DNA from: Chryseomicrobium sp. FSL W7-1435 | Lineage (GTDB): Bacteria > Bacillota > Bacilli > Bacillales_A > Planococcaceae | Direction: 5' to 3' | DNA length: 64,000 bases | NCBI RefSeq assembly: GCF_038595005.1 | Contig: NZ_CP151997.1 | Coordinates: 496,001 to 560,000 of the forward strand | Part shown: positions 32,078 through 40,633 of the stretch, piece by piece | Position numbering within the stretch: the first letter of the stretch is position 1 | Layout: every line of letters begins with the position of its first letter | The notes under the pieces: generated by a model | What the model saw: the letters and a program-made list of their open reading frames with translations, nothing else | Told to the model about the DNA's origin: nothing | Databases searched by the model: none | Made by a program: the position numbers and the translations under genes

Positions 32078-33440
32078 CACGAGCACCTCCTGTCGGTTTG
32101 ACTAAACGATAGGTAGCCAGTTGTTCTGGATCTGAAAAGACGCTCGCCGGAAGGCAGGGACCAATCAGTACCCCGTCTTTCAAAAGTAACATCGAGTCCG
32201 CAATCCGCTCGGCAAAGTTCATATCATGCGTAACGACAAGAAGTGCTGTCCCTTCAGCTGCTACTTGGAAAAGAGCGTTTTCGAGTTCATGCAACGCATA
32301 CACATCTTGACCAGCCGTCGGTTCATCAAGGAGCAACACCGGCCTGCCATCATTCAACATCGCAGCAAGAGCGGTTCTGCGCTTTTGACCTTGACTGACA
32401 GCGAATGGATTCGAATCCGCCACACGATTTAAAAGTAGTTTTGTTAAGAACTCTTCGGTTCGAAGGCCACCGCCAAAGGCAACTTCCTGCCGAACAGAAG
32501 GGGTGATGAACAAAAACTCAGGAGACTGAGGGACATAACCGATTGATTCTATGCTCTGTTGTTTCTCCGCTTTTGGAATCAGTCCAGCCAGTGCTTTCAG
32601 AAGAGTCGATTTGCCGGCTCCATTAGGTCCTGCGAGTACAGTAATGCTTCCTGGTACAAGTTTAAGTTTCGCCTCATGGACAATACCAGGTACACGAACA
32701 TCCGCTATAAAGTCTCCTTGATAGGAGAAAGCCTTCGAAAGAGGAATCTTTGGACTCAATGATGGTGGATTGGTTTCTTCTAACACAAGTATCTGGTCAA
32801 AAAACGTTCCCCAGATCCCGTCTTGATGGTCAATGACAAGTACTGTCCACCCATTCCGAACCTGGAGTTCAGAAAACCACTCAACATATTCTCGTGCAGT
32901 CAAGGGGTCGAGATGCGCAAGGGGTTCATCCAGCAACACGATTTTTGGTTTCATCAATAGTGCACAAGCAGTGGCAACACGCTGTTTCTCGCCGCCTGAA
33001 AGAGTTTGAATGATGCGGGTGCGAAACTGTGACAGCCCGGTCTCCTCCAATATGCGCGTGATTCGACTATCCATCTCATGACGAGGAACAGACTGATTTT
33101 CTAGAGTGAAGGCAAGCTCTTCTTCGACCGTCGGCATACAGAACTGGCTGTCAGGGTCTTGGAAGACGGTAGCAATTGATTGACTGATCTCACCAGGTCG
33201 GTAGTCGTCAAAAGGCTTCCCGAACAATAGCCGTTTGCCATCCACCTCTCCATCACATCCTTCTGGGTATAAACCATTCAGCAAGAAGAATAGGGTTGAC
33301 TTCCCACATCCGCTGGGGCCTTTGATGAGCCATTTTTCTCCTTCTGAAAATGCAAGAGACATGTGAGAGAGAACGGGAGTGTCCTCTTCTGGATAGCGAA
33401 AGGTTACATCTTCAAATTCAATCCAGTTAGACACGCGCAT
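32040..33440 (-). CDS. ykoD: Fused duplicated ATPase of the thiamine-precursor ECF transporter (YkoD)
   Basis: About 466 residues containing two complete ABC domains. Domain 1: Walker A GPSGCGKST, signature LSGGEKQRVATACALL, Walker B IVLLDEPLAHLDP. Domain 2: Walker A GPNGAGKST, VSQGQKRRTALA as a modified signature, Walker B VLLLDEPTAGQD. Powers uptake of hydroxymethylpyrimidine or a related thiamine precursor with YkoE and YkoC. Several start codons are possible; ATG 33440 begins MRVSNWIEFEDV and lies just before the ykoE stop; ATG 33464 would add eight residues and neither has a strong ribosome-binding site, so translation is likely coupled to ykoE. Confidence 0.9.
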   Translation of the reverse strand: MRVSNWIEFEDVTFRYPEEDTPVLSHMSLAFSEGEKWLIKGPSGCGKSTLFFLLNGLYPEGCDGEVDGKRLLFGKPFDDYRPGEISQSIATVFQDPDSQFCMPTVEEELAFTLENQSVPRHEMDSRITRILEETGLSQFRTRIIQTLSGGEKQRVATACALLMKPKIVLLDEPLAHLDPLTAREYVEWFSELQVRNGWTVLVIDHQDGIWGTFFDQILVLEETNPPSLSPKIPLSKAFSYQGDFIADVRVPGIVHEAKLKLVPGSITVLAGPNGAGKSTLLKALAGLIPKAEKQQSIESIGYVPQSPEFLFITPSVRQEVAFGGGLRTEEFLTKLLLNRVADSNPFAVSQGQKRRTALAAMLNDGRPVLLLDEPTAGQDVYALHELENALFQVAAEGTALLVVTHDMNFAERIADSMLLLKDGVLIGPCLPASVFSDPEQLATYRLVKPTGGARDVDMASPLESVR

Positions 33441-34005
33441 CACGCTTTTCACGTGCAATCGCATACCCGCGGAGAGAACCTGTTGCGTACAAACCGTTTA
33501 CAATTAAACTTCCTCCGTAACCGGCAATGATTGCACCGCTTAGAATGCGGATACCGAGCATCAATAACACGTACCATGGAGACAGGGCAGCGAACCCACC
33601 AATTAGATATCCGTATGCAAAACTAAATAAAGAGGCGCCTACTCCAGCTAAAATCAACACAGGCAAATCAAAGCGACGGTACCGCGTAGCAGCAAATGCC
33701 GCCTCCGCACCTAAACCTTGTACGAGACCCACTAGAATCAAACGGGGTCCAAATGCATTCCCGATCATCACTTCAACCGCAGCAGCCATTACTTCTGGAA
33801 TGACTGCGGCTCCCGGCTTGCGGATGATGGCCATTGCTACGATCGAGACTAGGAACCAAACACCAAATATCCATTCATAAGCGATTGGGCCGATCAAACT
33901 AGCCCAGATATTGCCGATGTGTACAAAGACGAGGTAAATGATACCAAATACTACCGCAAGCAGAGACATTAGAACAACTTCTTTTAACTTCCAATTAGCG
34001 AGCAT
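33427..34005 (-). CDS. ykoE: Substrate-binding S component YkoE
   Basis: 192 residues, about six helices. KLKEVVLMSLLAVVFGIIYLVFVHIG and the small-residue-rich PEVMAAAVEVMIGNAFGPRLILVGLVQGLGAEAAFAATRYRR are characteristic of YkoE, the membrane specificity subunit for HMP/thiamine. ATG 34005 follows GGAGGTGCTGAAA and lies inside the ykoF end (11-base overlap). Part of the riboswitch-controlled ykoFEDC unit. Confidence 0.92.
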   Translation of the reverse strand: MLANWKLKEVVLMSLLAVVFGIIYLVFVHIGNIWASLIGPIAYEWIFGVWFLVSIVAMAIIRKPGAAVIPEVMAAAVEVMIGNAFGPRLILVGLVQGLGAEAAFAATRYRRFDLPVLILAGVGASLFSFAYGYLIGGFAALSPWYVLLMLGIRILSGAIIAGYGGSLIVNGLYATGSLRGYAIAREKRDARV

Positions 34006-34588
34006 TTTCAGCACCTCCGTGAGAAGGACTGTGAATACTCATATTGATGGTCATCACGACATGTGGGTGATCACCGATTTGTGCTTCGGTGAACGTTTCT
34101 TCGTAAAACGCAAACACATCTTTCAGTGAACCGTGTATGCCCGTCGCATAATGCATCGATTCGTTGTAAACCCCGCGTTCTTTTGCGCGATCGATTTCAC
34201 GGTAAATCGTCTCCATGTAGTCGCTCTGATTGAGTGGATACAGAGAGAATTGGCTAGAAACATACGGACCTTCCGGAATTTTATTTTTTACTGGATCTTC
34301 AATTCCCATGTAAGAATCACCCGCCGTATCTCCCGGGCAGCCTACGGAAAATGTTGCATTCATTGCGATATGCTTGCCATAAGAAGCGGCTTTCTCCGTG
34401 AGGGCCGTCAGTGCATTAAAGACATGAGGACCTTCTCCTCGAATGACTGTCGACACATCGTCTGTATGGCGCCAGACTGTAGATAGGTCAACTTTAGAGA
34501 AAGCGCCTTTGATGATTGAAATAAATTCTGAATCCATCGGGTGAAGTGAGAAGCGACAGCCGATGATTTTACTTGTTCCACAGTGCAT
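33995..34588 (-). CDS. ykoF: Thiamine/HMP-binding protein YkoF
   Basis: 197 residues. YkoF family: two repeated ferredoxin-like domains, seen as IIGCRFSLHPMDSEFISIIKGAF with YVSSQFSLYPLNQSDYMETIYREI, each followed by an ATGI/SVGCPG-type loop. B. subtilis YkoF binds thiamine in the cytosol. TPP-riboswitch control and co-occurrence with YkoEDC support a role in thiamine-precursor salvage. ATG 34588 follows AAAGGAGGCG. First gene after the riboswitch terminator. Confidence 0.93.
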   Translation of the reverse strand: MHCGTSKIIGCRFSLHPMDSEFISIIKGAFSKVDLSTVWRHTDDVSTVIRGEGPHVFNALTALTEKAASYGKHIAMNATFSVGCPGDTAGDSYMGIEDPVKNKIPEGPYVSSQFSLYPLNQSDYMETIYREIDRAKERGVYNESMHYATGIHGSLKDVFAFYEETFTEAQIGDHPHVVMTINMSIHSPSHGGAENAR

Positions 34589-34620
34589 GGGAACGCCTCC
34601 TTTAGAATAATGGGAAAAAG

Positions 34621-34650
34621 AAAAAAGCTACATCCGCGAAAGATGTAGCC
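34621..34650 (-). terminator. Terminator of the TPP riboswitch
   Basis: Perfect stem GGCTACATC / GATGTAGCC-type (minus strand GCTACATC / GATGTAGC) with a short loop and six T, between the TPP aptamer and ykoF. Probable ligand-controlled off switch. Confidence 0.88.
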
Positions 34651-34681
34651 ACTGCTTCCCATAAACTAAAGAAAGAGTCAC

Positions 34682-34775
34682 TACACTTCCTCACGCAGGT
34701 ATTATCCTGATCGAGTCATAAGGGATCGGAGCTCAAGCTCTCATCTCAGCCAATTTGGGCACCCCTAGTGCAGAA
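34682..34775 (-). promoter_or_regulatory. Thiamine pyrophosphate (TPP) riboswitch
   Basis: On the minus strand: CTAGGGGTGCCC, GGCTGAGATGAGAGC, then CCCTTATGACTCGATCAGG, ATAATACCTGCGTGAGGAAG. These are the conserved THI-box helices (GGGGTGC, CTGAGA, CCTGATC-like, GATAATNCCNGCGNAGGGA). Positioned before ykoFEDC with a terminator in between, as expected for transcription attenuation. Confidence 0.95.
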
Positions 34776-34904
34776 ATTCGGTATGTAGTTCTTTTTCGCC
34801 CTCATCATAGCAAACAAAAACCTGTTTCGCAAGTGTCAGGAGGAAAAGAAGGAATTTCATGGTTGAGACAAGAAGTAAGTAAACAAGAAAGAGAGGCGTT
34901 ACAA

Positions 34905-35906
34905 ATGGAACAATGGATCAACGAAATGTTTACAGATGAACGACTTGCTGAAGCGGCTGCCCTGTTTGGCGCAGATGCCAAACAAGCGATTCAAAGAGGC
35001 GACTTTGAAAACTACGTCTATGAAGTGGAAAAAGACGGAAAACCGTTTATGTTACGCCTCACACATACATCTCACCGGTCAAAGGAGCAGGTGGTTGCTG
35101 AACTCGAATGGGTAAACGATCTACATGACCGTGGCATGAATGTCTCGCTTAATCATTTGAGCACAGCAGGTAACTTGGTGGAAGAAATTTCACTGGAACA
35201 AGGAAGTTTCTTGGTCTGTTTATTTGACAAAGCACCTGGTACCTCAGCTTATGAACTTCGTAATGAGTTTACAGATAAACATATTGAAGCTTGGGGAGAG
35301 TTGACAGCTCGTTTTCATCAAGCGGCAAGTGATTACAACAAGAAAAATGGGTCGCGGCCTCACTGGTATGAAGATGATTTAATTGAAATCGAAAACTGGC
35401 TTGATCCCGAACTCGACAAAGAGATCATCGAATTGAATCACCACATCGTTTCGACCATCCGCAACTTCGATACGTCTAAAGACGTCTATGGAATCATTCA
35501 CTCGGATATTCATCAAGGCAATTTCTTCATAGACGGGGCAGAGCTCCACGTCTTTGATTTTGATGACACGATGCACTTTCACTATATCCATGATGTCAGT
35601 ATTCCGCTGTATTACACGATTTGGATGAGCTACAGAAATGAACCATTGTCGATTCGTTCAGAAAAGGCCACTGCATTTTTTGAAGTCTTTTACCGAGGCT
35701 ATACCCGAATTCGTCCACTTGAAAAAGAGTGGCTTGAACGGATTCCTCTTTATTTAACTCTGCGCGATTTAACGCTGTATGCCGTGTTTCATAAAAAGGT
35801 TGATTTTGATGAAGAGCCAGAGTTGCGGCCTCTTGTGGAATGGCTTGGAGAGCGTTTACGTAGAAACGAACCGATAGCGGAAGTTGATTTTTCTAAACTG
35901 TATTAA
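34905..35906 (+). CDS. Aminoglycoside/choline kinase-fold phosphotransferase
   Basis: 333 residues from ATG 34905 (AAGAGAGGCG upstream); the longer open frame begins within the antisense of the TPP riboswitch and is rejected. APH-fold motifs: N-lobe FENYVYEVEKDGKPFMLRLTH, catalytic loop GIIHSDIHQGNFFIDG (H-x-D-x-x-x-x-N) and the metal motif VFDFDDTMHFHYIHDVS. Phosphorylates a small hydroxylated molecule or similar; substrate not deducible. It may be a homoserine-kinase-like or CotS-related protein. Followed after 53 bases by a glycosyltransferase gene. Confidence 0.88.
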   Translation: MEQWINEMFTDERLAEAAALFGADAKQAIQRGDFENYVYEVEKDGKPFMLRLTHTSHRSKEQVVAELEWVNDLHDRGMNVSLNHLSTAGNLVEEISLEQGSFLVCLFDKAPGTSAYELRNEFTDKHIEAWGELTARFHQAASDYNKKNGSRPHWYEDDLIEIENWLDPELDKEIIELNHHIVSTIRNFDTSKDVYGIIHSDIHQGNFFIDGAELHVFDFDDTMHFHYIHDVSIPLYYTIWMSYRNEPLSIRSEKATAFFEVFYRGYTRIRPLEKEWLERIPLYLTLRDLTLYAVFHKKVDFDEEPELRPLVEWLGERLRRNEPIAEVDFSKLY

Positions 35907-35959
35907 ACCTGGGTAATAAAGGGTAAAGAAGCAATGCAGTACAAGAAAAGAGGTGGCCA

Positions 35960-37006
35960 ATGGAACTTGCGATAATCATTCCGTCCTATAAACCTGATGA
36001 CAAGTGCCGAGCGGTCATCGATGAACTCATTGCTTCGCAGTTTTCACGAATCATTGTTATAGATGACGGGGGAGAAGAAGAATATGCACCGTTCTTCTCA
36101 GAGCTCAAAGGCTTTAAAGAAGTAACCGTTCTCCATCATGCCAAGAACCAGGGTAAAGGACGAGCACTGAAAACAGCTTTTCATTACATACTGAATGAAA
36201 AAATTCCTGTACAGGGTGTTATAACGATTGATGCTGATGGGCAACACTTACTTTCGGACATGATGAAAGTGGCTGAGCGCATGAAGCAGCAACCAGAAGC
36301 TGTCGTCTTGGGATCGCGAGACTTTTCGCAAAAGGACGTCCCATTTCGCAGTCGATTTGGAAACCGATTTACGCGTCTTTTATTCAGACTTTCAACTGGT
36401 ACAGTGTTAACCGACACGCAGACAGGCTTACGTGGCCTTCCGGTCAAACATCTTCCGCTCTTATTAGCGATAAAAGGTGAACGCTTTGAATACGAGATGC
36501 ACATGCTAGGGTGTTTAAAGCAAAACGATATAGAAATTGAGGAAGTTGAGATTGAAACGGTTTATCTCGATGAGAACAAATCGTCCCATTTCCATCCTTT
36601 GCGTGATTCTTATCACATTTATAAAATCTTTTTGTTGTATGGGCTTTCGGGCGGCGCCTCGTTTGCACTTGATATTGGACTTTATTCGTTGTTTATTTAC
36701 TTGTGGAAAGAAGATTCACCGGAGATGTTTATTATTTTTGCGACAATAGCTGCAAGAATATTATCCAGTCTGTTTAACTACTTTGTGAATCGACATAAGG
36801 TGTTTGGTCAAGGATCCAGCAAGTCGTTTATTCGTTACTACCTGTTAGCGGCCTTTATTATGGCAGCTTCTGCTGGCTCTGTTCATCTCCTCTATACAGA
36901 ATGGTTAGGAAGAGGAGAAGTGGTGTTAAAAGTGTTGGTCGACACCATTTTATTCATCCTCGGGTTTGTTGTACAAAGAGCATGGGTATTCCGGAAAGAA
37001 AAATAA
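35960..37006 (+). CDS. Fusion of GT2 glycosyltransferase and GtrA-like membrane domain
   Basis: 348 residues. Residues 1-225 are a dolichyl-phosphate-mannose-synthase-like GT2 domain: LAIIIPSYKPDD, NQGKGRALKTAF, and the catalytic metal motif ITIDADGQH, then SRDFSQKDVPFRSRFGNRFTRLLF and DTQTGLRG. Residues 226-348 hold four helices of the GtrA family (YGLSGGASFALDIGLYSLF, NYFVNRHKVF, VLKVLVDTILFILGFVVQRAWVFRK). Together they would charge undecaprenyl phosphate with a sugar and help flip it for wall or teichoic acid decoration. The fusion itself occurs in other Firmicutes. ATG 35960 follows AAAAGAGGTGG. Confidence 0.92.
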   Translation: MELAIIIPSYKPDDKCRAVIDELIASQFSRIIVIDDGGEEEYAPFFSELKGFKEVTVLHHAKNQGKGRALKTAFHYILNEKIPVQGVITIDADGQHLLSDMMKVAERMKQQPEAVVLGSRDFSQKDVPFRSRFGNRFTRLLFRLSTGTVLTDTQTGLRGLPVKHLPLLLAIKGERFEYEMHMLGCLKQNDIEIEEVEIETVYLDENKSSHFHPLRDSYHIYKIFLLYGLSGGASFALDIGLYSLFIYLWKEDSPEMFIIFATIAARILSSLFNYFVNRHKVFGQGSSKSFIRYYLLAAFIMAASAGSVHLLYTEWLGRGEVVLKVLVDTILFILGFVVQRAWVFRKEK

Positions 37007-37047
37007 AAAGCGTGAGAGCCCAGATGTACTGGAACTCTCGCGCTTTT
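37005..37047. terminator. Bidirectional terminator
   Basis: Stem AAAAGCGTGAGAG / CTCTCGCGCTTTT (one mismatch) with T-runs on both strands, between the convergent GT2-GtrA gene and the rpsN operon. It reaches the stop codon of the minus-strand gene. Confidence 0.85.
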
Positions 37048-37378
37048 ATAATGTTAACAAGAAAGTGTGGGAGGCTTGAGAAGTAGGGGCAAGGCGGTGC
37101 CATTTCACTTTGGCCATGCGCTCCTGTACTTTACTCTGTATGTGTCGTTCACAGCTATTCACGATCTCCACAATTTTTGCACCAGACAAGTTGAATGTTT
37201 TAGCAGCAGCCTCGTAAGGTTCTCGACTTAAAAGGAGCACTTTGAATTCTTCTTCTGATGCTGCGCGATCTGCTAAAGACTCTTCATAGCTAACTACATA
37301 CTCATAAATTTCTCGATGTTTCTTGGGCAATTTACGAATCTCACTTTGCGCGGCAAAGTGAAGTGCGATTGCATTCAT
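37046..37378 (-). CDS. Unknown small protein co-transcribed with the zinc-independent S14 gene
   Basis: 110 residues from ATG 37378 (TAGGTGATC upstream, nine bases after the rpsN stop). All-alpha, basic at both ends, with IRKLPKKHREIYEYVVSYEESLADRAASEEEFKVLLLSREPYEAAAKTFNLSGAKIVEIVNSCERHIQSK. The segment PYEAAAKTFNLSGAKIVEIVNSCERHI could be a helix-turn-helix like sigma region 4. No family recognised with confidence. It contains one Cys only, so it is unlikely to be a zinc protein. Its place behind a Zur box suggests a role under zinc starvation. Confidence 0.7.
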   Translation of the reverse strand: MNAIALHFAAQSEIRKLPKKHREIYEYVVSYEESLADRAASEEEFKVLLLSREPYEAAAKTFNLSGAKIVEIVNSCERHIQSKVQERMAKVKWHRLAPTSQASHTFLLTL

Positions 37379-37387
37379 TTTGATCAC

Positions 37388-37657
37388 CTACCAGCTAGCT
37401 TTTTTGACACCCGGAATTTGTCCTTTATGAGCAAGTTCACGGAATGCGATTCGGGATAACTTAAACTTGCGTAATACGCCACGTGGTCTTCCTGTCAGTT
37501 GACACCGGTTTTTTAATCGAGTGGGTGAGGAATCTTTCGGCAATTTAGCAAGTGCAGCATAGTCACCTTTTGATTTCAGTTCTTTACGCTTCTCAGCATA
37601 ACGTTCCACTAACTCTCGTTGTTTTTTATCTCGTGCGACTTTTGATTTCTTGGCCAT
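37388..37657 (-). CDS. rpsN: Zinc-independent ribosomal protein S14 (alternative copy)
   Basis: 89 residues from ATG 37657 (AGGAGG upstream). Starts [28 protein letters not shown] and ends [39 protein letters not shown]. It has the long S14 form and only one cysteine, lacking the CxxC...CxxC zinc ribbon of the short form. In B. subtilis the equivalent (RpsN2/YhzA) is made when zinc is scarce so that the zinc form can be replaced. A Zur-type palindrome stands 56 bases upstream, which supports the same regulation here. Confidence 0.95.
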   Translation of the reverse strand: MAKKSKVARDKKQRELVERYAEKRKELKSKGDYAALAKLPKDSSPTRLKNRCQLTGRPRGVLRKFKLSRIAFRELAHKGQIPGVKKASW

Positions 37658-37712
37658 CTTTAGTATCCTCCTAATGGGTATGCTTGTCATCAAATAAAAT
37701 GAACAATTTTAC

Positions 37713-37733
37713 AAAGCGTAATGATTACGTTTT
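37713..37733 (-). promoter_or_regulatory. Zur box upstream of the alternative S14 gene
   Basis: The perfect palindrome CGTAATGATTACG is flanked by AAAG and TTTT, closely matching the Bacillus Zur operator AAATCGTAATNATTACGATTT. Predicts repression by Zur when zinc is sufficient. Confidence 0.9.
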
Positions 37734-37797
37734 ATAACCTGTGTTCACTTTATCATGAATGAATTTTGGTTGCAACTAGCAAAGAAGAATGGAGAAC

Positions 37798-37827
37798 AAA
37801 AAAAGAGCCGTCAGCAAAACGGCTCTT
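37798..37827 (-). terminator. Terminator of the MacB/FtsX-like ABC operon
   Basis: Stem AAGAGCCGT / ACGGCTCTT with a CAGCAAA-type loop and a T-run on the minus strand. Confidence 0.9.
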
Positions 37828-37835
37828 ACAAGGGG

Positions 37836-39125
37836 TTACGATTCTTTTAAGGCTTGAATGACATCGATTTGTGTAGCATTACGAGCTGGGCGCCAACCAG
37901 AAACAACGGCAACCCCGATACTGATAGCGGCAGCGATGACAACAAGTTGCCACGGAATATAAGAGACGGTGATCGTCATATCAGTAGGTGCTTCTTCGCC
38001 TACAGAGCTAAAGACAATCATAGGTACAATCAAGTTCACGAGTAAACTAATGCCATAAGATACGGCAACCGCAATGAGTGTACCAATCAACCCGATGGCA
38101 GTGCTCTCCATGAGAAAGAGGCGCTGAATGAGCTTTGGTTGTGCACCGATAGCTTTCATGATACCAATTTCACGTGTACGTTCTGTTACTGCCATCGTCA
38201 TCGTGTTGAAGATTCCAATCGAAGCGATCAATACGGCTACTGTTCCAACAATTACTAAACCAATTTGAATAACTGTGAACAGCATGTTCATTTGACCCAG
38301 TTCTTCTGTAACAGAGTAGACAAGGAACCCTTGTTCTTTTAACGAATCTGTTAAGTCCGCCACATATTGAAAATCAGTTGCATGAACTGTGATTGATTTA
38401 TCAGGGGATTCGACGCCGAACGCTGTGAGTACTTCCGCGCTTTTTGACGTGTCTGCATAGATTTTGTCATCATATGCCCAATCTTTTCCTGGCTTTTTGG
38501 CAATACCAGAAATCGTATACGTTTGCGTGGATACAACTTCTTGTGTCTCATAATCTGTAATGTCGATTGAAATCGTCTTACCAATCAGCTCATCACGAAT
38601 CGGTTTCGCGAGTTCGTCTTGTTTTTCGATATAATTTTCAGCATTTCCAAGTTCTTCATGCTGTTCAACCGTTAAAAAGTTACCCGCAAAGTGATAGCCT
38701 ACCACAACTTCTGTCGCATCTTTCGGTATCTCACCATCAAATAAAGCAAGGTTAGCTGCTTGTTCAGCTTTTAAATCTGTGTAAACAAGTTGCCCATAGC
38801 CCTCTTTCCCAACTAAATTGACAACGGGTGAACCCGGAACATTGATGCGCTCTACGACAGTTTTGACATTCTCCATCTTCTGAATAGCTGCAAGTTCCTC
38901 TTTAGTAACAGTGCCGCCATTTTCTTTACCGAACAATTCAATCTCCGTCACGATCCGGCTCGATAGTACTTCGTCTTGAATCGTCTTATGTAGACCGAAT
39001 CCGACAGAAGCAATGATGATTAAAAAAGCACATCCCATCGCAGCTGCTAAAATCGTCATCACGACACGTAATTTATTGCGCTTCATATGTTGAGAAATAA
39101 ACTCGCGCTGATCCTTAGCTAACAT
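37836..39125 (-). CDS. MacB/FtsX-like ABC transporter permease
   Basis: 429 residues from ATG 39125 (GGAGGAGG upstream); a longer frame adds 37 residues without a start site. One N-terminal helix (NKLRVVMTILAAAMGCAFLIIIASVGFG), an outer domain of about 220 residues, then three C-terminal helices of the FtsX domain with TMTMAVTERTREIGIMKAIGAQPKLI, the usual mechanotransmission segment. ends PARNATQIDVIQALKES. Mechanotransmission exporters of this class move or sense peptides and lipids. It overlaps the ATPase gene by 11 bases. Probably controlled by the two-component system at 7894 through the shared operator upstream of the ATPase. Confidence 0.92.
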   Translation of the reverse strand: MLAKDQREFISQHMKRNKLRVVMTILAAAMGCAFLIIIASVGFGLHKTIQDEVLSSRIVTEIELFGKENGGTVTKEELAAIQKMENVKTVVERINVPGSPVVNLVGKEGYGQLVYTDLKAEQAANLALFDGEIPKDATEVVVGYHFAGNFLTVEQHEELGNAENYIEKQDELAKPIRDELIGKTISIDITDYETQEVVSTQTYTISGIAKKPGKDWAYDDKIYADTSKSAEVLTAFGVESPDKSITVHATDFQYVADLTDSLKEQGFLVYSVTEELGQMNMLFTVIQIGLVIVGTVAVLIASIGIFNTMTMAVTERTREIGIMKAIGAQPKLIQRLFLMESTAIGLIGTLIAVAVSYGISLLVNLIVPMIVFSSVGEEAPTDMTITVSYIPWQLVVIAAAISIGVAVVSGWRPARNATQIDVIQALKES

Positions 39126-39810
39126 AGTGGACCTCCTCCGTAATCGCACCGTCATGCATCCGGTATTGTCGGTGTGCAGAGCGAGCCACTTCTTCGTCAT
39201 GGGTGATGATGACAAATGTGATGCCGTAGTGTTCATTTAATAGCTGGATGAGTTGCAGGATTTCTTGCTCTGTCTCAGAATCTAAACTACCTGTCGGTTC
39301 ATCAGCCAGTAAGATGGATGGACGCCCGATGAGTGCACGTGCAATACTGACGCGCTGTTGCTGGCCACCTGAGAGTTCATTCGGGTAATGATCACTTACT
39401 TCTGTCAGACCTACTTGCTGAAGTAATTCTTTGACTCGTAGTAACCGCTGTTGTTTGGCAACACCTTGAAGTTTGAGAGGAAGCTCAATGTTTTCGAATG
39501 CGGTCAAGCCGGGCATCAGCTGAAAGCTTTGAAAAATGAAGCCATAATTTTGCAGCCGGAATTTCGCTTTTTCTGCTTCTGTCTTGCCAACAAGTTCTTC
39601 TCCCGTTACTTGAATGGAACCTGATTCGGGATTCATGAAGCCAGCAAGTAAATTGAGCAGTGTTGATTTTCCAGATCCGCTTTTGCCGAGGATTGCGACA
39701 ATTTCTCCTTTCGAAATCTCAAGGGTAACGTCACGCAGTACAGGAACACTTTTTTCTTGTCCTTTTTTGCCAATTTTAAATGTATGATTCAAGTCTTGAA
39801 TCGTAATCAT
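39115..39810 (-). CDS. LolD/MacB-type ABC ATPase
   Basis: 231 residues. Walker A LGKSGSGKST, Q-loop FIFQSFQLMPGLTAFENIELPL, signature LSGGQQQRVSIARAL, Walker B ILLADEPTGSLD and switch FVIITHDEEVARSAHRQYRMHDG. All features of the LolD subgroup that pairs with FtsX-type permeases. Start ATG 39810 follows AAAGGACGTG. First gene of a two-gene operon; 65 bases upstream of its ATG lies the same 21-base operator as at the response regulator gene. Confidence 0.94.
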   Translation of the reverse strand: MITIQDLNHTFKIGKKGQEKSVPVLRDVTLEISKGEIVAILGKSGSGKSTLLNLLAGFMNPESGSIQVTGEELVGKTEAEKAKFRLQNYGFIFQSFQLMPGLTAFENIELPLKLQGVAKQQRLLRVKELLQQVGLTEVSDHYPNELSGGQQQRVSIARALIGRPSILLADEPTGSLDSETEQEILQLIQLLNEHYGITFVIITHDEEVARSAHRQYRMHDGAITEEVHYVS

Positions 39811-39838
39811 GTAGACACGTCCTTTCTGGTATAGTTCC

Positions 39839-39895
39839 AGTATACGGAGCGTTTCTTAGGATAATGGTACTCACTTTCTGAAGAAATTCTTAAGA
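39839..39895 (-). promoter_or_regulatory. Promoter and operator of the MacB-like ABC operon, matching the two-component promoter
   Basis: On the minus strand the block 39895-39875 is identical over 21 bases to 7809-7829 (half-sites TTAAGAA and TTCAGAA, 11 bp apart). A TAAGAA word begins 17 bases after the block in both. The -10 candidates (TATACT at 39844-39839 here, TACAAT there) begin 31 bases after the block in both, and the start codon lies 65 bases after it in both. Confidence 0.75.
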
Positions 39896-39909
39896 TTGGA
39901 GGAAGTTGG

Positions 39910-40632
39910 ATGTTCGATGTAATCACAAAGTCTGGCGAATACACCCTCGTAGATCAGAAAAAGCAAGCGGATTATACATATGCTGAGTATGAAGAAGCTC
40001 TAGATGAGCTAGTGGAATCTTGGCAAAGAGGAGATACACCGTATCTTTCGCTAATAATAGATCCGGCGTTTGAAACGAAACTACTCTCAATGGGATTTTC
40101 GAAAACGACTAGAATTGTTGAGCATGAAAGAAAAAGTCTTTCTGATTTGGAGGGGCTACCTAGTCAACCATATGTAATCCTTGCATTCAGTGCCATGTCG
40201 GACGAAGAATTTGGAGAATACTATGAGGCTTGCAAAAGTGGGTCTGCAAATAAAAATCAATTGTTTACAACGAAACAACTTTTAGAATCACTTCATTTAG
40301 AACTAGGCAACGACTGGAGAAAGCTTGTCATGCTCTTTCAAGAGAAAGATGAGTTTATAGGACTTGCGATTCCTCATATTGAAGCAGGAACAATTAGTGA
40401 AGGGAGACTCTTTTACTTTGGTATGAAGCCAAATTGGCGGGGAAAAGGGAAGACGACAGCTTGTCATGCAGCAGCACTTAAAAAACTTCATGAGCTCGGA
40501 GCCACTACATATGTGGGAAGTACAGATATAGCAAATGAGGCTATGATTCATGTGATGGATAAGAACGGAGCGTCAGAACGAGACTGTAAAGGAATCTATA
40601 AATTGACACGAAAAGACCTGCCGAGTTTTTAA
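39910..40632 (+). CDS. GNAT-family acetyltransferase
   Basis: 240 residues. C-terminal GNAT fold at about 90-225: FIGLAIPHIE, then FYFGMKPNWRGKGKTTACHAAALKKLHELGATTYVGSTDIANEAMIHVMDKNGASE, with the RGKGKTTA acetyl-CoA loop (R/Q-x-x-G-x-G/A) recognisable. The N-terminal 90 residues are a second, weaker half-fold (PYLSLIIDPAFETKLLSMGFSKTTRIVEHE) as in tandem GNAT proteins. Substrate unknown. ATG 39910 follows TTGGAGGAAG. It starts divergently from the ABC operon, only 15 bases beyond the shared operator, so it could fall under the same regulator. Confidence 0.85.
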   Translation: MFDVITKSGEYTLVDQKKQADYTYAEYEEALDELVESWQRGDTPYLSLIIDPAFETKLLSMGFSKTTRIVEHERKSLSDLEGLPSQPYVILAFSAMSDEEFGEYYEACKSGSANKNQLFTTKQLLESLHLELGNDWRKLVMLFQEKDEFIGLAIPHIEAGTISEGRLFYFGMKPNWRGKGKTTACHAAALKKLHELGATTYVGSTDIANEAMIHVMDKNGASERDCKGIYKLTRKDLPSF

Positions 40633-40633
40633 T

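Noticed and set aside
34755-34904. 50-residue extension of the phosphotransferase-fold protein
   Set aside because: It lies antisense to the 5' end of the TPP riboswitch and lacks a ribosome-binding site; ATG 34905 has one and starts the conserved part.
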